64,000 nt of DNA, taken from the NCBI RefSeq assembly GCF_001294465.1, contig NZ_LGAA01000026.1, forward strand, positions 310,001 to 374,000, read 5' to 3'. How positions within the stretch are numbered: position 1 is the stretch's first letter; every line of letters starts with the position of its first letter. The notes beneath the pieces were generated by a model, which had not been told where the DNA came from, did not search any database, and worked only from the letters and a program-made list of their open reading frames with translations. The DNA is from Moellerella wisconsensis ATCC 35017 (GTDB lineage: Bacteria > Pseudomonadota > Gammaproteobacteria > Enterobacterales > Enterobacteriaceae). This document shows positions 40,397 to 52,823 of this stretch, piece after piece. Made by a program: the position numbers and the translations under genes.

Positions 40397-41386
40397 ATGC
40401 GTTTTCAATGGATTATGCTTGGCGTTACCGCGGCGTTGCTCAGTGGCTGTGTAACTGATAATAACAGCAACAAACAACCGAGTAATCTACCTGTGGTTCC
40501 GACACAAGATGTTTTAGGCGCGGAGCCGCATTACGAGCCATATCACCCTTCGGCCAACAATGATTATCAGCGTAATGGCCAAACTTATTCTATCGTTCGC
40601 GATACCTCACAATTTAGCGAAATAGGTTTTGCTCATATTTTTGGGCAGGAATCTAGCGGTAATATGACCGCCATTGGTGAACGTGTTGATCCTGCTGAAT
40701 TAACGGCTGCTCATCCTACATTACCTATTCCGAGTTATGTGCGTGTCACCAATCTAATTAATGGCCGCATGATGGTGGTCAGAGTTAATGATCGTGGGCC
40801 TTATATGCCGGGTAAAAATATTGCATTATCCCGCGCAGTAGCCGATCGTTTAAATCTGATGCCAACCTCACGGATTAAAATTGATGCTATCAAAGTCGAT
40901 CAAAATGGGACGCTTTCAGGACCTGGCACCCAAGGCTCTAACTTTGTAAAACAGAGTTATGCTTTACCAGGGCGCCCTCAATTAGGGGCTGGACCGATGG
41001 GAAATCCAGTAATGGAAGATTTACCTGTTCCTGCGACAGCTCTACCAGCTGCTCAGCCGAGCGAGCCAATGCAGCCGCTGGTGGATGAAGCCCCACTCAA
41101 CGTGAATACCTCTACGCCAGTCTCTGCTGAAGTCTCAGAAAGCGCGGAGCCGGTGGTCCCTGAAAGAGGTTATATGGTGCAAGTTGGTGCTATCAGTAAC
41201 CAAGCTAATGCTCGCGAATGGCTAAATAAACTCAAAGGGCAATTCAGTGCACCGGGTCGAGTCCAACCATATAATAATATTTATCGGGTACAATTAGGGC
41301 CATTTAATGACCGTAACCAAGCGGTGACGATCCAAAGCCGTTTGCAATCAGAGCTTAATCAATCATCAATGATTATTAATCCTTAA
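40397..41386 (+). CDS. rlpA: RlpA, septal lipoprotein with SPOR domain
   Basis: 329 residues. Lipobox LLSGC near residue 18; a double-psi beta-barrel (about 75-160, with MTAIGERVDPAELTAAHPTLP and VNDRGPYMPG), a Pro/Ala-rich linker, and a C-terminal SPOR domain (about 250-329, MVQVGAISNQANAREWLNKL) that binds denuded glycan at the septum. ATG at 40397 sits 6 nt after GAGG, so it is preferred over the ATG at 40385, which overlaps that site. Confidence 0.92.
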   Translation: MRFQWIMLGVTAALLSGCVTDNNSNKQPSNLPVVPTQDVLGAEPHYEPYHPSANNDYQRNGQTYSIVRDTSQFSEIGFAHIFGQESSGNMTAIGERVDPAELTAAHPTLPIPSYVRVTNLINGRMMVVRVNDRGPYMPGKNIALSRAVADRLNLMPTSRIKIDAIKVDQNGTLSGPGTQGSNFVKQSYALPGRPQLGAGPMGNPVMEDLPVPATALPAAQPSEPMQPLVDEAPLNVNTSTPVSAEVSESAEPVVPERGYMVQVGAISNQANAREWLNKLKGQFSAPGRVQPYNNIYRVQLGPFNDRNQAVTIQSRLQSELNQSSMIINP

Positions 41387-41638
41387 TTAGATTGATTGCG
41401 TAACAATAGTTATTTAAGTGATAATTCAATATGCTCATAGGCGAAAATTATTTCTATTAATAAGCACTCTTTTAGATAGTCTTTAATTGATTAAAATAAT
41501 ACCGCAAGACTAGTAAGCTGAATTACCGCAAATATACTACAATCGGCATAGTAACTAGAAAAGAATAATTAATTTTCGATTTCTAACTAGACTGTGCCTC
41601 TTTTATTAACTAAAGCCACGGATGTTAATTCAACAACC

Positions 41639-42850
41639 ATGAAATATGCTGTCACTTCACGTCTAATTCGCAATGCTACACTGGGTATTGCCTTTGCTTT
41701 TTCTGCGATCAGCTATGTACAAGCTGATGATATCAATCTTAAAACCATGATCCCTGCCGCACCAGATATTGATGCAGAAGCTTATATCCTGATTGATTAT
41801 AATTCAGGTAAAGTCCTTGCGGAAAAAAATGCCGACCAGCGACGTGACCCTGCAAGCTTGACTAAAATGATGACTAGCTACGTTATCGGCCAAGCTATAC
41901 GCTCAGGAAAAATCGGTGTCAATGATATGGTTACCGTTAATGAAGATGCTTGGGCAACCGGTAATCCTGTGTTCAAAGGCTCATCATTAATGTTTCTTAA
42001 ACCCGGTGATAGAGTTAGCGTATCTCAATTAACCCGCGGAATTAATTTACAATCTGGTAATGATGCCTGTGTCGCTATGGCAGATTACGTTGCGGGCGAC
42101 CAAGCAAACTTCGTTCAGTTAATGAATACCTATGTTAAACAATTAGGCTTACAAAATACCTATTTTCAGACAGTTCACGGTCTAGATGCCGAGGGGCAGT
42201 ATAGCTCAGCTCGCGATATGGCACTGATCGGGCAAGCACTGATCCGCGATGTACCTGAAGAATACGAAATCTATAAAGAAAAAGAATTTACCTTTAACAA
42301 CATTCGCCAAACCAATAGAAATGGTTTGTTATGGGATAAAAGCCTCAATGTCGATGGAATTAAGACCGGGCATACCAATGCTGCGGGCTTTAACTTAGTA
42401 GCTTCTGCAACTGAAGGCGATATGCGATTGATTTCTGCCGTTATGGGTGGAAAAAGCGGTAAAGGTCGCGATGCGGAAAGCAAAAAATTGCTGACTTACG
42501 GTTTTCGTTTCTTTGAAACGGTTAAACCGCTACAAGCAGGTACTGAATTTGCAGCTGAAGCAGTATGGTTTGGTGACGCAGATAAAGCCAAATTAGGCGT
42601 CGCTGAGGATCTATATTTGACGATCCCTCGTGGGCGCTTAAAAGACTTAAAAGCCAGCTACGAGTTGAATACTGCCGAACTCAATGCACCTTTAGCGAAA
42701 GGCGCCGTGGTTGGTACCATTAATTTCCAACTCGACGGTAAAACCATCGAACAGCGCCCATTAGTAGTGTTACAAAATATTGATGAAGGAGGTTTCTTTA
42801 GCCGCCTAATTGACTACATCAAATTACTGTTCCATCGCTGGTTCAGCTAA
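41639..42850 (+). CDS. dacA: D-alanyl-D-alanine carboxypeptidase (PBP5)
   Basis: 403 residues, the same as E. coli. Signal peptide about 1-29 ending VQA. Active-site Ser73-Leu-Thr-Lys76 (SxxK), SGN in [11 protein letters not shown] and KTG in [14 protein letters not shown]-terminal beta domain ends in the amphipathic anchor [15 protein letters not shown]. It trims pentapeptides. ATG at 41639 gives a normal signal peptide; the upstream GTG at 41594 adds an unlikely 15 residues. The ribosome site is weak. Confidence 0.95.
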   Translation: MKYAVTSRLIRNATLGIAFAFSAISYVQADDINLKTMIPAAPDIDAEAYILIDYNSGKVLAEKNADQRRDPASLTKMMTSYVIGQAIRSGKIGVNDMVTVNEDAWATGNPVFKGSSLMFLKPGDRVSVSQLTRGINLQSGNDACVAMADYVAGDQANFVQLMNTYVKQLGLQNTYFQTVHGLDAEGQYSSARDMALIGQALIRDVPEEYEIYKEKEFTFNNIRQTNRNGLLWDKSLNVDGIKTGHTNAAGFNLVASATEGDMRLISAVMGGKSGKGRDAESKKLLTYGFRFFETVKPLQAGTEFAAEAVWFGDADKAKLGVAEDLYLTIPRGRLKDLKASYELNTAELNAPLAKGAVVGTINFQLDGKTIEQRPLVVLQNIDEGGFFSRLIDYIKLLFHRWFS

Positions 42851-43072
42851 CCCTTGAAAACCAGATAAACTACCCCAACATAGTTAACATCTGAATGACT
42901 ATAATTGTTATTTTCAGGCAAATAAGCCGTAATCACAGTTTATTTGCCTGTCTTTATGGGCGAGTTATTGGCTAACTCATGAATTGAAGATGCCCGTGTA
43001 GCCATTATATAGGCCGAGCAAACTTCACTAACAATTAATAAGATCATCATTATTTCGCTATTAGGAGCGCCC

Positions 43073-43336
43073 ATGAAAACCAAATTAGATGAACTGCTTG
43101 AATTTCCATGTTCTTTTACCTACCGTGTAATGGGTATGGCTGAGCCAGAATTAGTTGATCAAGTGGTTGAAGTTGTCCAACGCCATGCACCAGGTGATTA
43201 CTCTCCAGAAATTAAACCGAGCAGTAAAGGCAACTATCACTCCGTTTCTATTACCATTAATGCGACGCATATTGATCAAGTTGAAACACTGTATGAAGAA
43301 CTAGGCGCGTTAGAACTGGTCAAGGTTGTACTGTAA
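43073..43336 (+). CDS. ybeD: DUF493 protein YbeD
   Basis: 87 residues, the same as E. coli. Small ACT-like alpha/beta protein, function unknown, next to the lipoate genes in many gammaproteobacteria. Starts [26 protein letters not shown] lies 7-8 nt upstream. A terminator follows 20 bp after the stop, so lipB has its own promoter. Confidence 0.93.
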   Translation: MKTKLDELLEFPCSFTYRVMGMAEPELVDQVVEVVQRHAPGDYSPEIKPSSKGNYHSVSITINATHIDQVETLYEELGALELVKVVL

Positions 43337-43355
43337 TTACTTACCTAATTTGATT

Positions 43356-43388
43356 AAACCCGAGCACTGAGAAGTGCCCGGGTTTTTT
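43356..43388 (+). terminator. ybeD terminator
   Basis: 13-position stem AAACCCGAGCACT/AGTGCCCGGGTTT with one A-C mismatch, GAGA loop, then TTTTTT. Confidence 0.9.
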
Positions 43389-43492
43389 ATGCATCTCGAA
43401 TTAACCGACTTAAAACTAACGTATATTCACCGATATTTAACATTTGAAAACTAGCAGTAAATCCGGTTGGACGTTATACTGCCAGTACATTT

Positions 43493-43498
43493 TATAAT
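43493..43498 (+). promoter_or_regulatory. Perfect -10 hexamer touching the lipB start
   Basis: TATAAT ends directly before the GTG used as the lipB start. TTGGAC lies 20 bp upstream, too far for an ideal -35. If used, transcription would start near 43505, inside the annotated lipB frame. Confidence 0.4.
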
Positions 43499-44188
43499 GT
43501 GGATGTTAAAAAATTGCCTGCTAAAATATTACCCTTCGATAAACTATCTGCAGAAACACTGCCTGCTAGAACACTGATTGTTCGTCAATTGGGCTTACAA
43601 TCCTATCAATCTGTCAGCGATGCGATGCATCAATTTACAGAATCTCGCACTGTAGATACTGTGGATGAATTATGGCTAGTTGAACACCCGAAAGTATTTA
43701 CTCAAGGGCAAGCAGGTAAAGCTGAACATGTTCTAGCACCTGGGGATATCCCGGTCATTCAAAGTGATAGGGGTGGGCAAGTCACCTACCACGGTCCCGG
43801 CCAGCAAGTGATGTATGTGCTACTGGATCTCAAGCGAAATAAAATTGGCGTAAGAGAACTGGTCACGGCAATTGAAAATACAGTCATCCGGACATTAGCA
43901 GCCTTTAATATTTCTGCCAATGCGCGTCCTGATGCCCCCGGAGTTTATGTCGAGGGATGTAAAATTTGCTCGCTTGGATTACGTATTCGCAATGGCCGTT
44001 CATTTCATGGTCTGGCATTAAATATCGCGATGGATCTTGAACCGTTTAGGCGAATTAATCCGTGTGGCTATCAAGGTTTACAAATGACCCAAATGCAGGC
44101 ATTTGTGCCTGAAATTAGTTTAAATGATGTTCAGCCCGTGCTAATTAAACAATTCTGTGACGTGCTAGGATTTCATCTTGTTCAATAA
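43499..44188 (+). CDS. lipB: Octanoyl-[ACP]:protein N-octanoyltransferase
   Basis: Up to 229 residues; E. coli LipB has 213. It transfers octanoate from ACP to lipoyl domains. Blocks: [42 protein letters not shown] (catalytic Lys/Cys context [10 protein letters not shown] and INPCGYQG). The start is uncertain. GTG at 43499 has no ribosome site and gives a 20-residue extension with LPAKILP...LPARTLI; the conserved part begins at about [12 protein letters not shown]. Possible downstream starts are non-ATG (TTG 43514, CTG 43559 or 43574). Confidence 0.9.
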   Translation: MDVKKLPAKILPFDKLSAETLPARTLIVRQLGLQSYQSVSDAMHQFTESRTVDTVDELWLVEHPKVFTQGQAGKAEHVLAPGDIPVIQSDRGGQVTYHGPGQQVMYVLLDLKRNKIGVRELVTAIENTVIRTLAAFNISANARPDAPGVYVEGCKICSLGLRIRNGRSFHGLALNIAMDLEPFRRINPCGYQGLQMTQMQAFVPEISLNDVQPVLIKQFCDVLGFHLVQ

Positions 44189-44410
44189 TAATGCTATAAT
44201 TTTTTAACATTTTTAAACTATTTTTTAATGTGTGATTTTAAGGTGATCATCGGTAATAACCGCGGATCTAGATTAGTCATCGAGTATTAGCTCGCTGCAC
44301 AGTTAATCCTAAGATCGAAGAGATCTGGCATTAATCGGCGAAGGTTAATCTGCTGTCTTTGTCGAAACCTTGAATCATCATCCTAGAATCTAACTGGAAC
44401 CGGCATAATT

Positions 44411-45376
44411 ATGAGTAAACCAATTCAGATGGAGCGTGGCGTTAAGTATCGTGACGCAGATAAAATGGCGCTAATTCCGGTCAAAACAGTTGTGACCGAA
44501 CGTGAAGAGATTTTACGTAAACCTGAGTGGATGAAAATTAGACTTCCCGCAGATTCCAGTCGTATTCAGGGTATCAAAGCAGCTATGCGTAAAAATGGCC
44601 TGCATTCAGTGTGTGAGGAAGCCTCTTGCCCTAATCTGTCTGAATGTTTCAACCATGGCACGGCAACTTTTATGATTTTGGGCGCCATTTGTACTCGCCG
44701 CTGCCCTTTCTGTGACGTTGCGCATGGTCGCCCAACTACACCAGATGCCAATGAGCCACATAAATTAGGCCAAACCATTCACGATATGGCACTGCGCTAT
44801 GTCGTTATCACTTCGGTTGATCGTGATGATCTACGTGACGGTGGTGCGCAACATTTTGCGGACTGTATTACCGCTATTCGTGAAAAAAGCCCCAATATAA
44901 AAATTGAAACATTAGTTCCCGACTTCCGTGGACGTATGGATAAAGCGTTAGAAATTTTAACCGCAACACCACCAGATGTCTTCAATCATAATCTTGAAAA
45001 CGTTCCACGTATTTATCGCCAAGTACGCCCAGGCGCAAACTATGAATGGTCGCTAAAATTGCTTGAGAAATTTAAACAAGCACATCCTGATATTCCAACT
45101 AAATCAGGTTTGATGGTCGGTTTAGGCGAAACTAATCAAGAAATCATTGAAGTAATGCGGGATTTACGCCGGCACGGCGTCACCATGTTAACTCTAGGTC
45201 AATACTTGCAGCCAAGCCGTCACCATTTGCCAGTAAAACGCTATGTTAGCCCTGCAGAGTTTGAAGAAATGAAGGCCGAAGCCATTGCAATGGGCTTTAC
45301 CCACGCAGCTTGTGGTCCGTTTGTACGTTCTTCTTATCATGCGGATATGCAAGCGAAAGGCGAAGAAGTTAAATAA
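44411..45376 (+). CDS. lipA: Lipoyl synthase
   Basis: 321 residues, the same as E. coli. Radical-SAM enzyme that inserts two sulfur atoms into octanoyl-lysine. The auxiliary-cluster cysteines lie in [20 protein letters not shown], the radical-SAM triad in [10 protein letters not shown], and the C-terminal RSSYHAD supplies the Ser ligand. ybeF, which lies between lipB and lipA in E. coli, is missing. Confidence 0.97.
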   Translation: MSKPIQMERGVKYRDADKMALIPVKTVVTEREEILRKPEWMKIRLPADSSRIQGIKAAMRKNGLHSVCEEASCPNLSECFNHGTATFMILGAICTRRCPFCDVAHGRPTTPDANEPHKLGQTIHDMALRYVVITSVDRDDLRDGGAQHFADCITAIREKSPNIKIETLVPDFRGRMDKALEILTATPPDVFNHNLENVPRIYRQVRPGANYEWSLKLLEKFKQAHPDIPTKSGLMVGLGETNQEIIEVMRDLRRHGVTMLTLGQYLQPSRHHLPVKRYVSPAEFEEMKAEAIAMGFTHAACGPFVRSSYHADMQAKGEEVK

Positions 45377-45408
45377 AAGAAATTAGATACGAAGATTAAC
45401 CGGTTCAT

Positions 45409-45450
45409 TTAGCCGTTTTTCTAAATAATAATTTTTAGAGAAACGGCTAA
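45409..45450 (+). terminator. Hairpin after lipA
   Basis: 17-bp stem beginning TTAGCCG and ending CGGCTAA with one G-U pair and an 8-nt loop. The tail (TATAATTTAT) is only moderately T-rich. Likely the lipA terminator. Confidence 0.7.
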
Positions 45451-45625
45451 TATAATTTATTCAGATAATCGAGATTATCCTACCATCCAATTATCCTTAA
45501 TTTTTCCTCATAGCTTTATTCCACAACTATTACTTAATCATCTCTTATTTATTGCCTCACCATTCCTTAACTATTAAAGCAATTAACCTGCTCTAGGCTT
45601 GTTTTATCAAATTTTAGACAAATAA
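45451..45625. other. Gap between lipA and cspE terminators
   Basis: AT-rich. tatE, which lies near lipA and cspE in E. coli, is not present. Nothing recognisable. Confidence 0.4.
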
Positions 45626-45660
45626 AAACTCGTCTTTCATTTTATAGAAAAGACGAGTTT
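45626..45660 (-). terminator. cspE terminator
   Basis: On the minus strand, 12-bp stem AAACTCGTCTTT/AAAGACGAGTTT followed by TTTATT. It lies 33 bp beyond the cspE stop. Confidence 0.88.
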
Positions 45661-45693
45661 ATAAAGCTGTTTGTATCGTTTAATGCGAAATAA

Positions 45694-45903
45694 TTAGATC
45701 GCGAAAACGTTTACAGCTGAAGGGCCTTTAGCACCGTCAGTGATTTCAAATTCAACTCTTTGGCCTTCAGCTAATGTTTTGAAGCCATCGCCTTGAATTG
45801 CAGAGAAATGAACGAATACATCTTTGCTACCATCTTCTGGAGTGATAAAACCGAAACCTTTAGATTCGTTGAACCACTTAACGCTACCTTTAACTTTTGA
45901 CAT
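45694..45903 (-). CDS. cspE: Cold-shock-family RNA chaperone CspE
   Basis: 69 residues: one cold-shock domain with RNP1 KGFGFITP and RNP2 VFVHFSAI. Closest in sequence to CspE/CspC, which are made at normal temperature, bind single-stranded RNA and act as transcription antiterminators. ATG at 45903 ([10 protein letters not shown]); a TTG codon just before is not needed. The leader carries a terminator-like hairpin (45921-45945). Confidence 0.94.
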   Translation of the reverse strand: MSKVKGSVKWFNESKGFGFITPEDGSKDVFVHFSAIQGDGFKTLAEGQRVEFEITDGAKGPSAVNVFAI

Positions 45904-45920
45904 CAAATATTACCTTTAAT

Positions 45921-45945
45921 AAAAAATAGACACACCATAAGTGTC
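45921..45945 (-). promoter_or_regulatory. Terminator-like hairpin in the cspE leader
   Basis: On the minus strand GACAC-N7-GTGTC is followed by TA and six T, 18 nt before the cspE ATG. A short stem plus U-tract in front of a gene for an antiterminator suggests autoregulated attenuation. This is inference. Confidence 0.45.
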
Positions 45946-46144
45946 CCCTACAGTACAGCAGATTGTTAAGCCTGTTGTCTACAACTTAGATCACGAAAAT
46001 TGATTAAAATCGCAAAAAAACGATTAATCGCTCGATAAAAAGACAATAAACGTTAATTATTATCAATTATATTAATTAACTCACTTTATTATTTTTATGC
46101 TACAAATTTATTAATTCATAGATATCATCATCATTTCGAGCTAA

Positions 46145-46618
46145 TTAGACCAATTTTCTACCTGCTTCATGGGCTAAAAGCCAGTCTTTTATATTCAACC
46201 CCCCCGTATAACCGACTAGTTTTCCATCATGCCCTATAACGCGATGGCAAGGGATAATTAATGAAATCGGATTACGTGAGTTGGCCATTCCTACAGCTCG
46301 ACAATAATTAGCAGAGCCTAATGTCAGCGCTAAGTCTTTATAGCTCCAACGCCCCCCAAATGGAATTTTACGCAGTTGTTGCCAAACTTTCTGCTGAAAC
46401 TCAGTTCCCTGAGGATTAAGCGCTACAGAGAAACTTTTACGCTTGTGGCTAAAATATTCTTTCAATTCTTTAGCGCATTGCTTGGTATGGATATTTTTTT
46501 TCTCTTGATAAGCTTGATCATCAACAAAATAAATCGTAGTAATTCCTAATTCATCAGCTGTAATTTGTACCCACGGCCGAGGGAACAACGCTGGTGTCGC
46601 CACATAATGATAATACAT
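46145..46618 (-). CDS. ogt: Methylated-DNA--protein-cysteine methyltransferase
   Basis: 157 residues. Suicide repair of O6-methylguanine. C-terminal active-site block NPISLIIPCHRVIG with the acceptor Cys; SYKDLALTLGSANYCRAVG is the helix-turn-helix DNA-binding part. There is a short N-terminal domain and no Ada-type zinc domain, so Ogt type. ATG at 46618 has GGAGAGGG just before it; a frame extending 17 codons further upstream is unlikely. Confidence 0.88.
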   Translation of the reverse strand: MYYHYVATPALFPRPWVQITADELGITTIYFVDDQAYQEKKNIHTKQCAKELKEYFSHKRKSFSVALNPQGTEFQQKVWQQLRKIPFGGRWSYKDLALTLGSANYCRAVGMANSRNPISLIIPCHRVIGHDGKLVGYTGGLNIKDWLLAHEAGRKLV

Positions 46619-46797
46619 ACCCTCTCCAGATAGATAATTAACATGATCGTTTATCCAGTTATAAAGCAAAATATATGTTTATAGCAATGATATTTTTTCT
46701 CAGCCTTCTGACAGAGAAAGTCATCGTAGCTGGATAACTAAAAAATATTTTTTGCTAAAAATATATTCTTAGTGTTAATAACTGCTTATCAACAAAT

Positions 46798-46816
46798 TAG
46801 AATAATTATCATTCAA
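46798..46816. promoter_or_regulatory. Fur-like box upstream of nrdHIEF
   Basis: TAGAATAATTATCATTCAA matches 12 of 19 bases of the Fur consensus. Fur repression of nrdHIEF is known in E. coli, since the manganese enzyme NrdEF is used when iron is short. Confidence 0.5.
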
Positions 46817-46826
46817 AAACCAAATA

Positions 46827-46842
46827 ACACTATATATAGTGC
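46827..46842. promoter_or_regulatory. NrdR box 1
   Basis: ACACTATATATAGTGC is almost an exact NrdR box (acaCwAtATaTwGtgt). It lies just upstream of the -35. Confidence 0.8.
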
Positions 46843-46844
46843 GG

Positions 46845-46873
46845 TTGAAAGAGTTAATTACAATATGTAGTAT
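46845..46873 (+). promoter_or_regulatory. nrdHIEF promoter
   Basis: TTGAAA (46845-46850), 17-bp spacer, TAGTAT (46868-46873). It sits between and under the NrdR boxes. Confidence 0.6.
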
Positions 46874-46875
46874 TG
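46860..46875. promoter_or_regulatory. NrdR box 2 (degenerate)
   Basis: ACAATATGTAGTATTG contains the dyad CAATA/TATTG and covers the -10. It starts 33 bp after box 1, near the three-turn spacing usual for NrdR box pairs. Confidence 0.6.
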
Positions 46876-46926
46876 GGTCACTTCGTTAGCCATACAATTC
46901 TATCCAATTGCTACAAGGTGATAAAA

Positions 46927-47148
46927 ATGACTGTCGTGACAATTTACAGCAAACCCAACTGTGTACAGTGCAATGCAACCTATCAAGCGCTTGAACGAAA
47001 AAATATCCCTTACCGCGTTATCGATTTAACTCAAGATAATACTGCATTAGATTTTGTACGCCAGCTCGGTTATCAACAAGTACCTGTAGTGGTAGTGGGT
47101 CAAAAGCATTGGTCTGGATTTCGTCCTGACATGCTGCTGGGTCTTTAG
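46927..47148 (+). CDS. nrdH: Glutaredoxin-like electron donor NrdH
   Basis: 73 residues. Thioredoxin fold with the redox pair in NCVQCNATYQAL and the C-terminal SGFRPDML motif. It reduces NrdE. ATG at 46927 follows AAGGTG; an upstream start at 46873 would place the -10 inside the gene. Confidence 0.95.
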   Translation: MTVVTIYSKPNCVQCNATYQALERKNIPYRVIDLTQDNTALDFVRQLGYQQVPVVVVGQKHWSGFRPDMLLGL

Positions 47149-47240
47149 CCCTAAATAGTAAGTTGGACTACACCGCCTAAACCGCATGTCTAAACTGAAT
47201 TCCCAAATTATATCAGCCTAGAAATATCCAGGAGCTGTCC

Positions 47241-47675
47241 ATGAAGCTACCCATAAAAACACAGCCACTTATCTACTATTCTAGTCGTTCAGAAAATAGC
47301 CATCGTTTTGTTACCAAGCTTGGATTGCCCGCGACTCGGCTACCCATGAATGCTGAAGATAATACATTGATAGCGACTCAGCCCTATATCTTGCTTCTAC
47401 CAACATATGGGGGAGGAGGAATTAAAGGGGCGGTGCCTAAACCCGTCATTCGTTTCTTAAATATTGCTGAGAATAGACAATTTATTCGAGGCGTAATCGC
47501 TGCGGGCAACACTAATTTTGGAACAGCATTCGCACTGGCTGGCAATATTATTGCTGAAAAATGCCAAGTCCCCTACTTATATAAATTCGAGCTGTTGGGC
47601 ACAGAAACAGATGTCCGCTTAGTACGCGAAGGACTCGAACGTTTTTGGCAGCACCACACAAGTACCGTACTGTAA
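47241..47675 (+). CDS. nrdI: NrdI flavodoxin-like activator
   Basis: 144 residues (E. coli 136). Supplies oxidant to build the manganese-tyrosyl cofactor of Nrd[21 protein letters not shown] and [12 protein letters not shown] are the FMN-binding loops. SD CAGGAG precedes the ATG. It ends 23 bp before nrdE. Confidence 0.95.
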   Translation: MKLPIKTQPLIYYSSRSENSHRFVTKLGLPATRLPMNAEDNTLIATQPYILLLPTYGGGGIKGAVPKPVIRFLNIAENRQFIRGVIAAGNTNFGTAFALAGNIIAEKCQVPYLYKFELLGTETDVRLVREGLERFWQHHTSTVL

Positions 47676-47698
47676 TAATCAATATAGAGCGAGCACAA

Positions 47699-50817
<3,119 letters not shown>

Positions 50818-50857
50818 TCCACCCGTCAAGATAAATCAATTTATCTAATGAAATCGC

Positions 50858-50899
50858 AACCCATTGAATAAAATCAACTTTAATTCAATGGGTTATTTT
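50858..50899 (+). terminator. nrdHIEF terminator
   Basis: Perfect 12-bp stem AACCCATTGAAT/ATTCAATGGGTT, 13-nt loop, ATTTTATC tail. It lies 40 bp after the nrdF stop. Confidence 0.83.
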
Positions 50900-51623
50900 A
50901 TCACCCAAAACACATCAATAACCTCGTCATTTACATGCTCATTGAAGTAAATAATTCATTTTTTACGATTAATCCATCAAGAAAATATCAGATTAATGTC
51001 TATAAATGGACAAAATCACAGAATAATGTTTAAATTTATTAATCAATAGTGTGCATATCTGTATTTATTTTTACGATGATAAATATCATCCTATAATCTA
51101 GAAATACGTATTTATTTTATATTTTAATTTTCACCTAATTAATGTAATAAAAATCACTGATTTATAATTTTAAATCATACCGTTAGATAAGAAACAGAGA
51201 ATTATTAATAGCTTAATAATTGAGTAAATTATTCGATAAAATATAAAATCCACAATCTTTTTTTCTCACGCTAGATAGCTAATTATTTGATTAATTCCAT
51301 TGAACATAGGGTTGTATGGCTGACTCAGTATGCTAGGGTATACCGCTGTCTTAAATTAATGGATTATTAAATTTATTATGAATAATTTAATTAAATACGG
51401 ATTAGATTTAACTAGAGAAATTTAGTGTTGAAATTTAATCCTGAGTATTTTCAAATAAACTAATCAGTTAACGAGAACAAGTCGTTAACAAAAATGAGTT
51501 TTAAAGATTACTCAAAAATTCAAAAAATTTTCGAAAAGAAAATACAATATAAATATAGATAAAAATAATTACTAAGTAAGGCTAATTTATTCACCAAACA
51601 AAAAATAGGAATACTATTTATTT
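50900..51623. other. AT-rich proU upstream region
   Basis: About 720 bp, strongly A/T-rich with many A-tracts, the kind of curved DNA expected to bind H-NS. A promoter candidate lies at 51312-51339. In E. coli proU is repressed by H-NS through upstream and downstream elements. No gene was seen. Confidence 0.5.
51312..51339 (+). promoter_or_regulatory. Possible proVWX promoter
   Basis: TTGTAT (51312-51317), 16-bp spacer, TAGGGT (51334-51339). The surrounding DNA is A/T-rich while this block is not, which makes it stand out. The leader would be about 280 nt. Confidence 0.42.
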
Positions 51624-52823
51624 ATGGCGATAAAACTTGAAGTTAAAAACTTATATAAAATATTCGGGGAACATCCAGATCAAGCATTTAAAATGCTTGA
51701 ATCAGGCATGACCAAAGATCAGATTTTTGAAAAAACAGGGCTAACTATTGGTGTACATGACGCCAATCTGGCAATTGAAGAAGGCGAAATCTTTGTTGTT
51801 ATGGGGCTATCGGGCTCCGGCAAATCAACACTGGTGCGCCTCCTCAATCGTCTGATAGACCCTACAAGGGGACAAGTACTGATTGATGGCCAAGATATTT
51901 CGAATATCTCCGACAGCGAATTGCGCCAAGTTCGACGCAGCAAAATCAGTATGGTATTTCAATCGTTCGCATTAATGCCACATATGAACGTAATTGATAA
52001 TACAGCATTTGGTATGGAGCTAGCAGGTATTCCTAAAGACGAACGCCATCAAAAAGCATTAGATGCACTAAAGCAAGTTAATTTAGAAAATTGGGCATAC
52101 TCTTACCCTGATGAATTATCAGGCGGGATGCGCCAGCGTATTGGGCTTGCTCGAGCACTGGCAAATGATCCTGATATCTTATTGATGGATGAAGCATTTT
52201 CTGCACTTGACCCATTAATTCGTACCGAAATGCAAGATGAGCTTTTGTCATTACAAGGCGATAAACAGCGAACTATCGTATTTATTTCCCATGATTTGGA
52301 TGAAGCAATGCGTATTGGTGATCGAATTGCCATTATGCAAGGCGGCGATGTGGTTCAAGTCGGTACACCAGACGAAATTCTGAATAATCCGGCCAATGAT
52401 TATGTTCGTACGTTTTTCCGGGGTGTCGACGTTAGCCAAGTTTTTAGTGCCAAAGACGTTGCACGTAGACGCCCTGATGCGCTGTTGCATATTGCCCAAG
52501 GCTTTGGTCCTCGCTCTGCGCTTAAAGTGCTGAATGACGAAGACAGAAGCCATGGATACCTAATTTCACGTGGACACACCTTTGTCGGTATTGTCTCTGT
52601 TGATTCTTTAGAGCATGCGCTGCGTGAAAAACAAGATATCGATGCAGCCATATTAAGTGATATTCCGACCATTAATGCGGATACCCCACTTAACGAACTA
52701 ATCTCTGTCGTCGCCCAAGCGCCCTGTGCAGTGCCCGTTGTTAACGACAATAATCGTTATGTTGGCGTAATTTCGAAAGGAATGTTACTGCAGGCTTTGG
52801 ATAAGGAGACACCGAATGAGTAA
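51624..52823 (+). CDS. proV: Glycine betaine/proline ABC transporter ATPase ProV
   Basis: 399 residues (E. coli 400). Walker [13 protein letters not shown], signature [15 protein letters not shown], Walker [15 protein letters not shown], then two C-terminal CBS domains (about 275-399) that sense ionic strength. Powers osmoprotectant uptake. The ribosome site (AGGA) is 14 nt before the ATG, rather far. Overlaps proW by 8 bp. Confidence 0.96.
   Translation: MAIKLEVKNLYKIFGEHPDQAFKMLESGMTKDQIFEKTGLTIGVHDANLAIEEGEIFVVMGLSGSGKSTLVRLLNRLIDPTRGQVLIDGQDISNISDSELRQVRRSKISMVFQSFALMPHMNVIDNTAFGMELAGIPKDERHQKALDALKQVNLENWAYSYPDELSGGMRQRIGLARALANDPDILLMDEAFSALDPLIRTEMQDELLSLQGDKQRTIVFISHDLDEAMRIGDRIAIMQGGDVVQVGTPDEILNNPANDYVRTFFRGVDVSQVFSAKDVARRRPDALLHIAQGFGPRSALKVLNDEDRSHGYLISRGHTFVGIVSVDSLEHALREKQDIDAAILSDIPTINADTPLNELISVVAQAPCAVPVVNDNNRYVGVISKGMLLQALDKETPNE

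Larger units (their letters stand above)
46619..46926. promoter_or_regulatory. ogt-nrdH divergent control region
   Basis: About 310 bp with, toward nrdH, a Fur-like box (46798-46816), two NrdR-like boxes (46827-46842 and 46860-46875) and a promoter (46845-46873) overlapped by the second box. Confidence 0.6.

Noticed and set aside
52103-52750. Overlapping antisense frames inside proV
   Set aside because: Complement of a conserved ATPase/CBS gene; long antisense frames are expected there.
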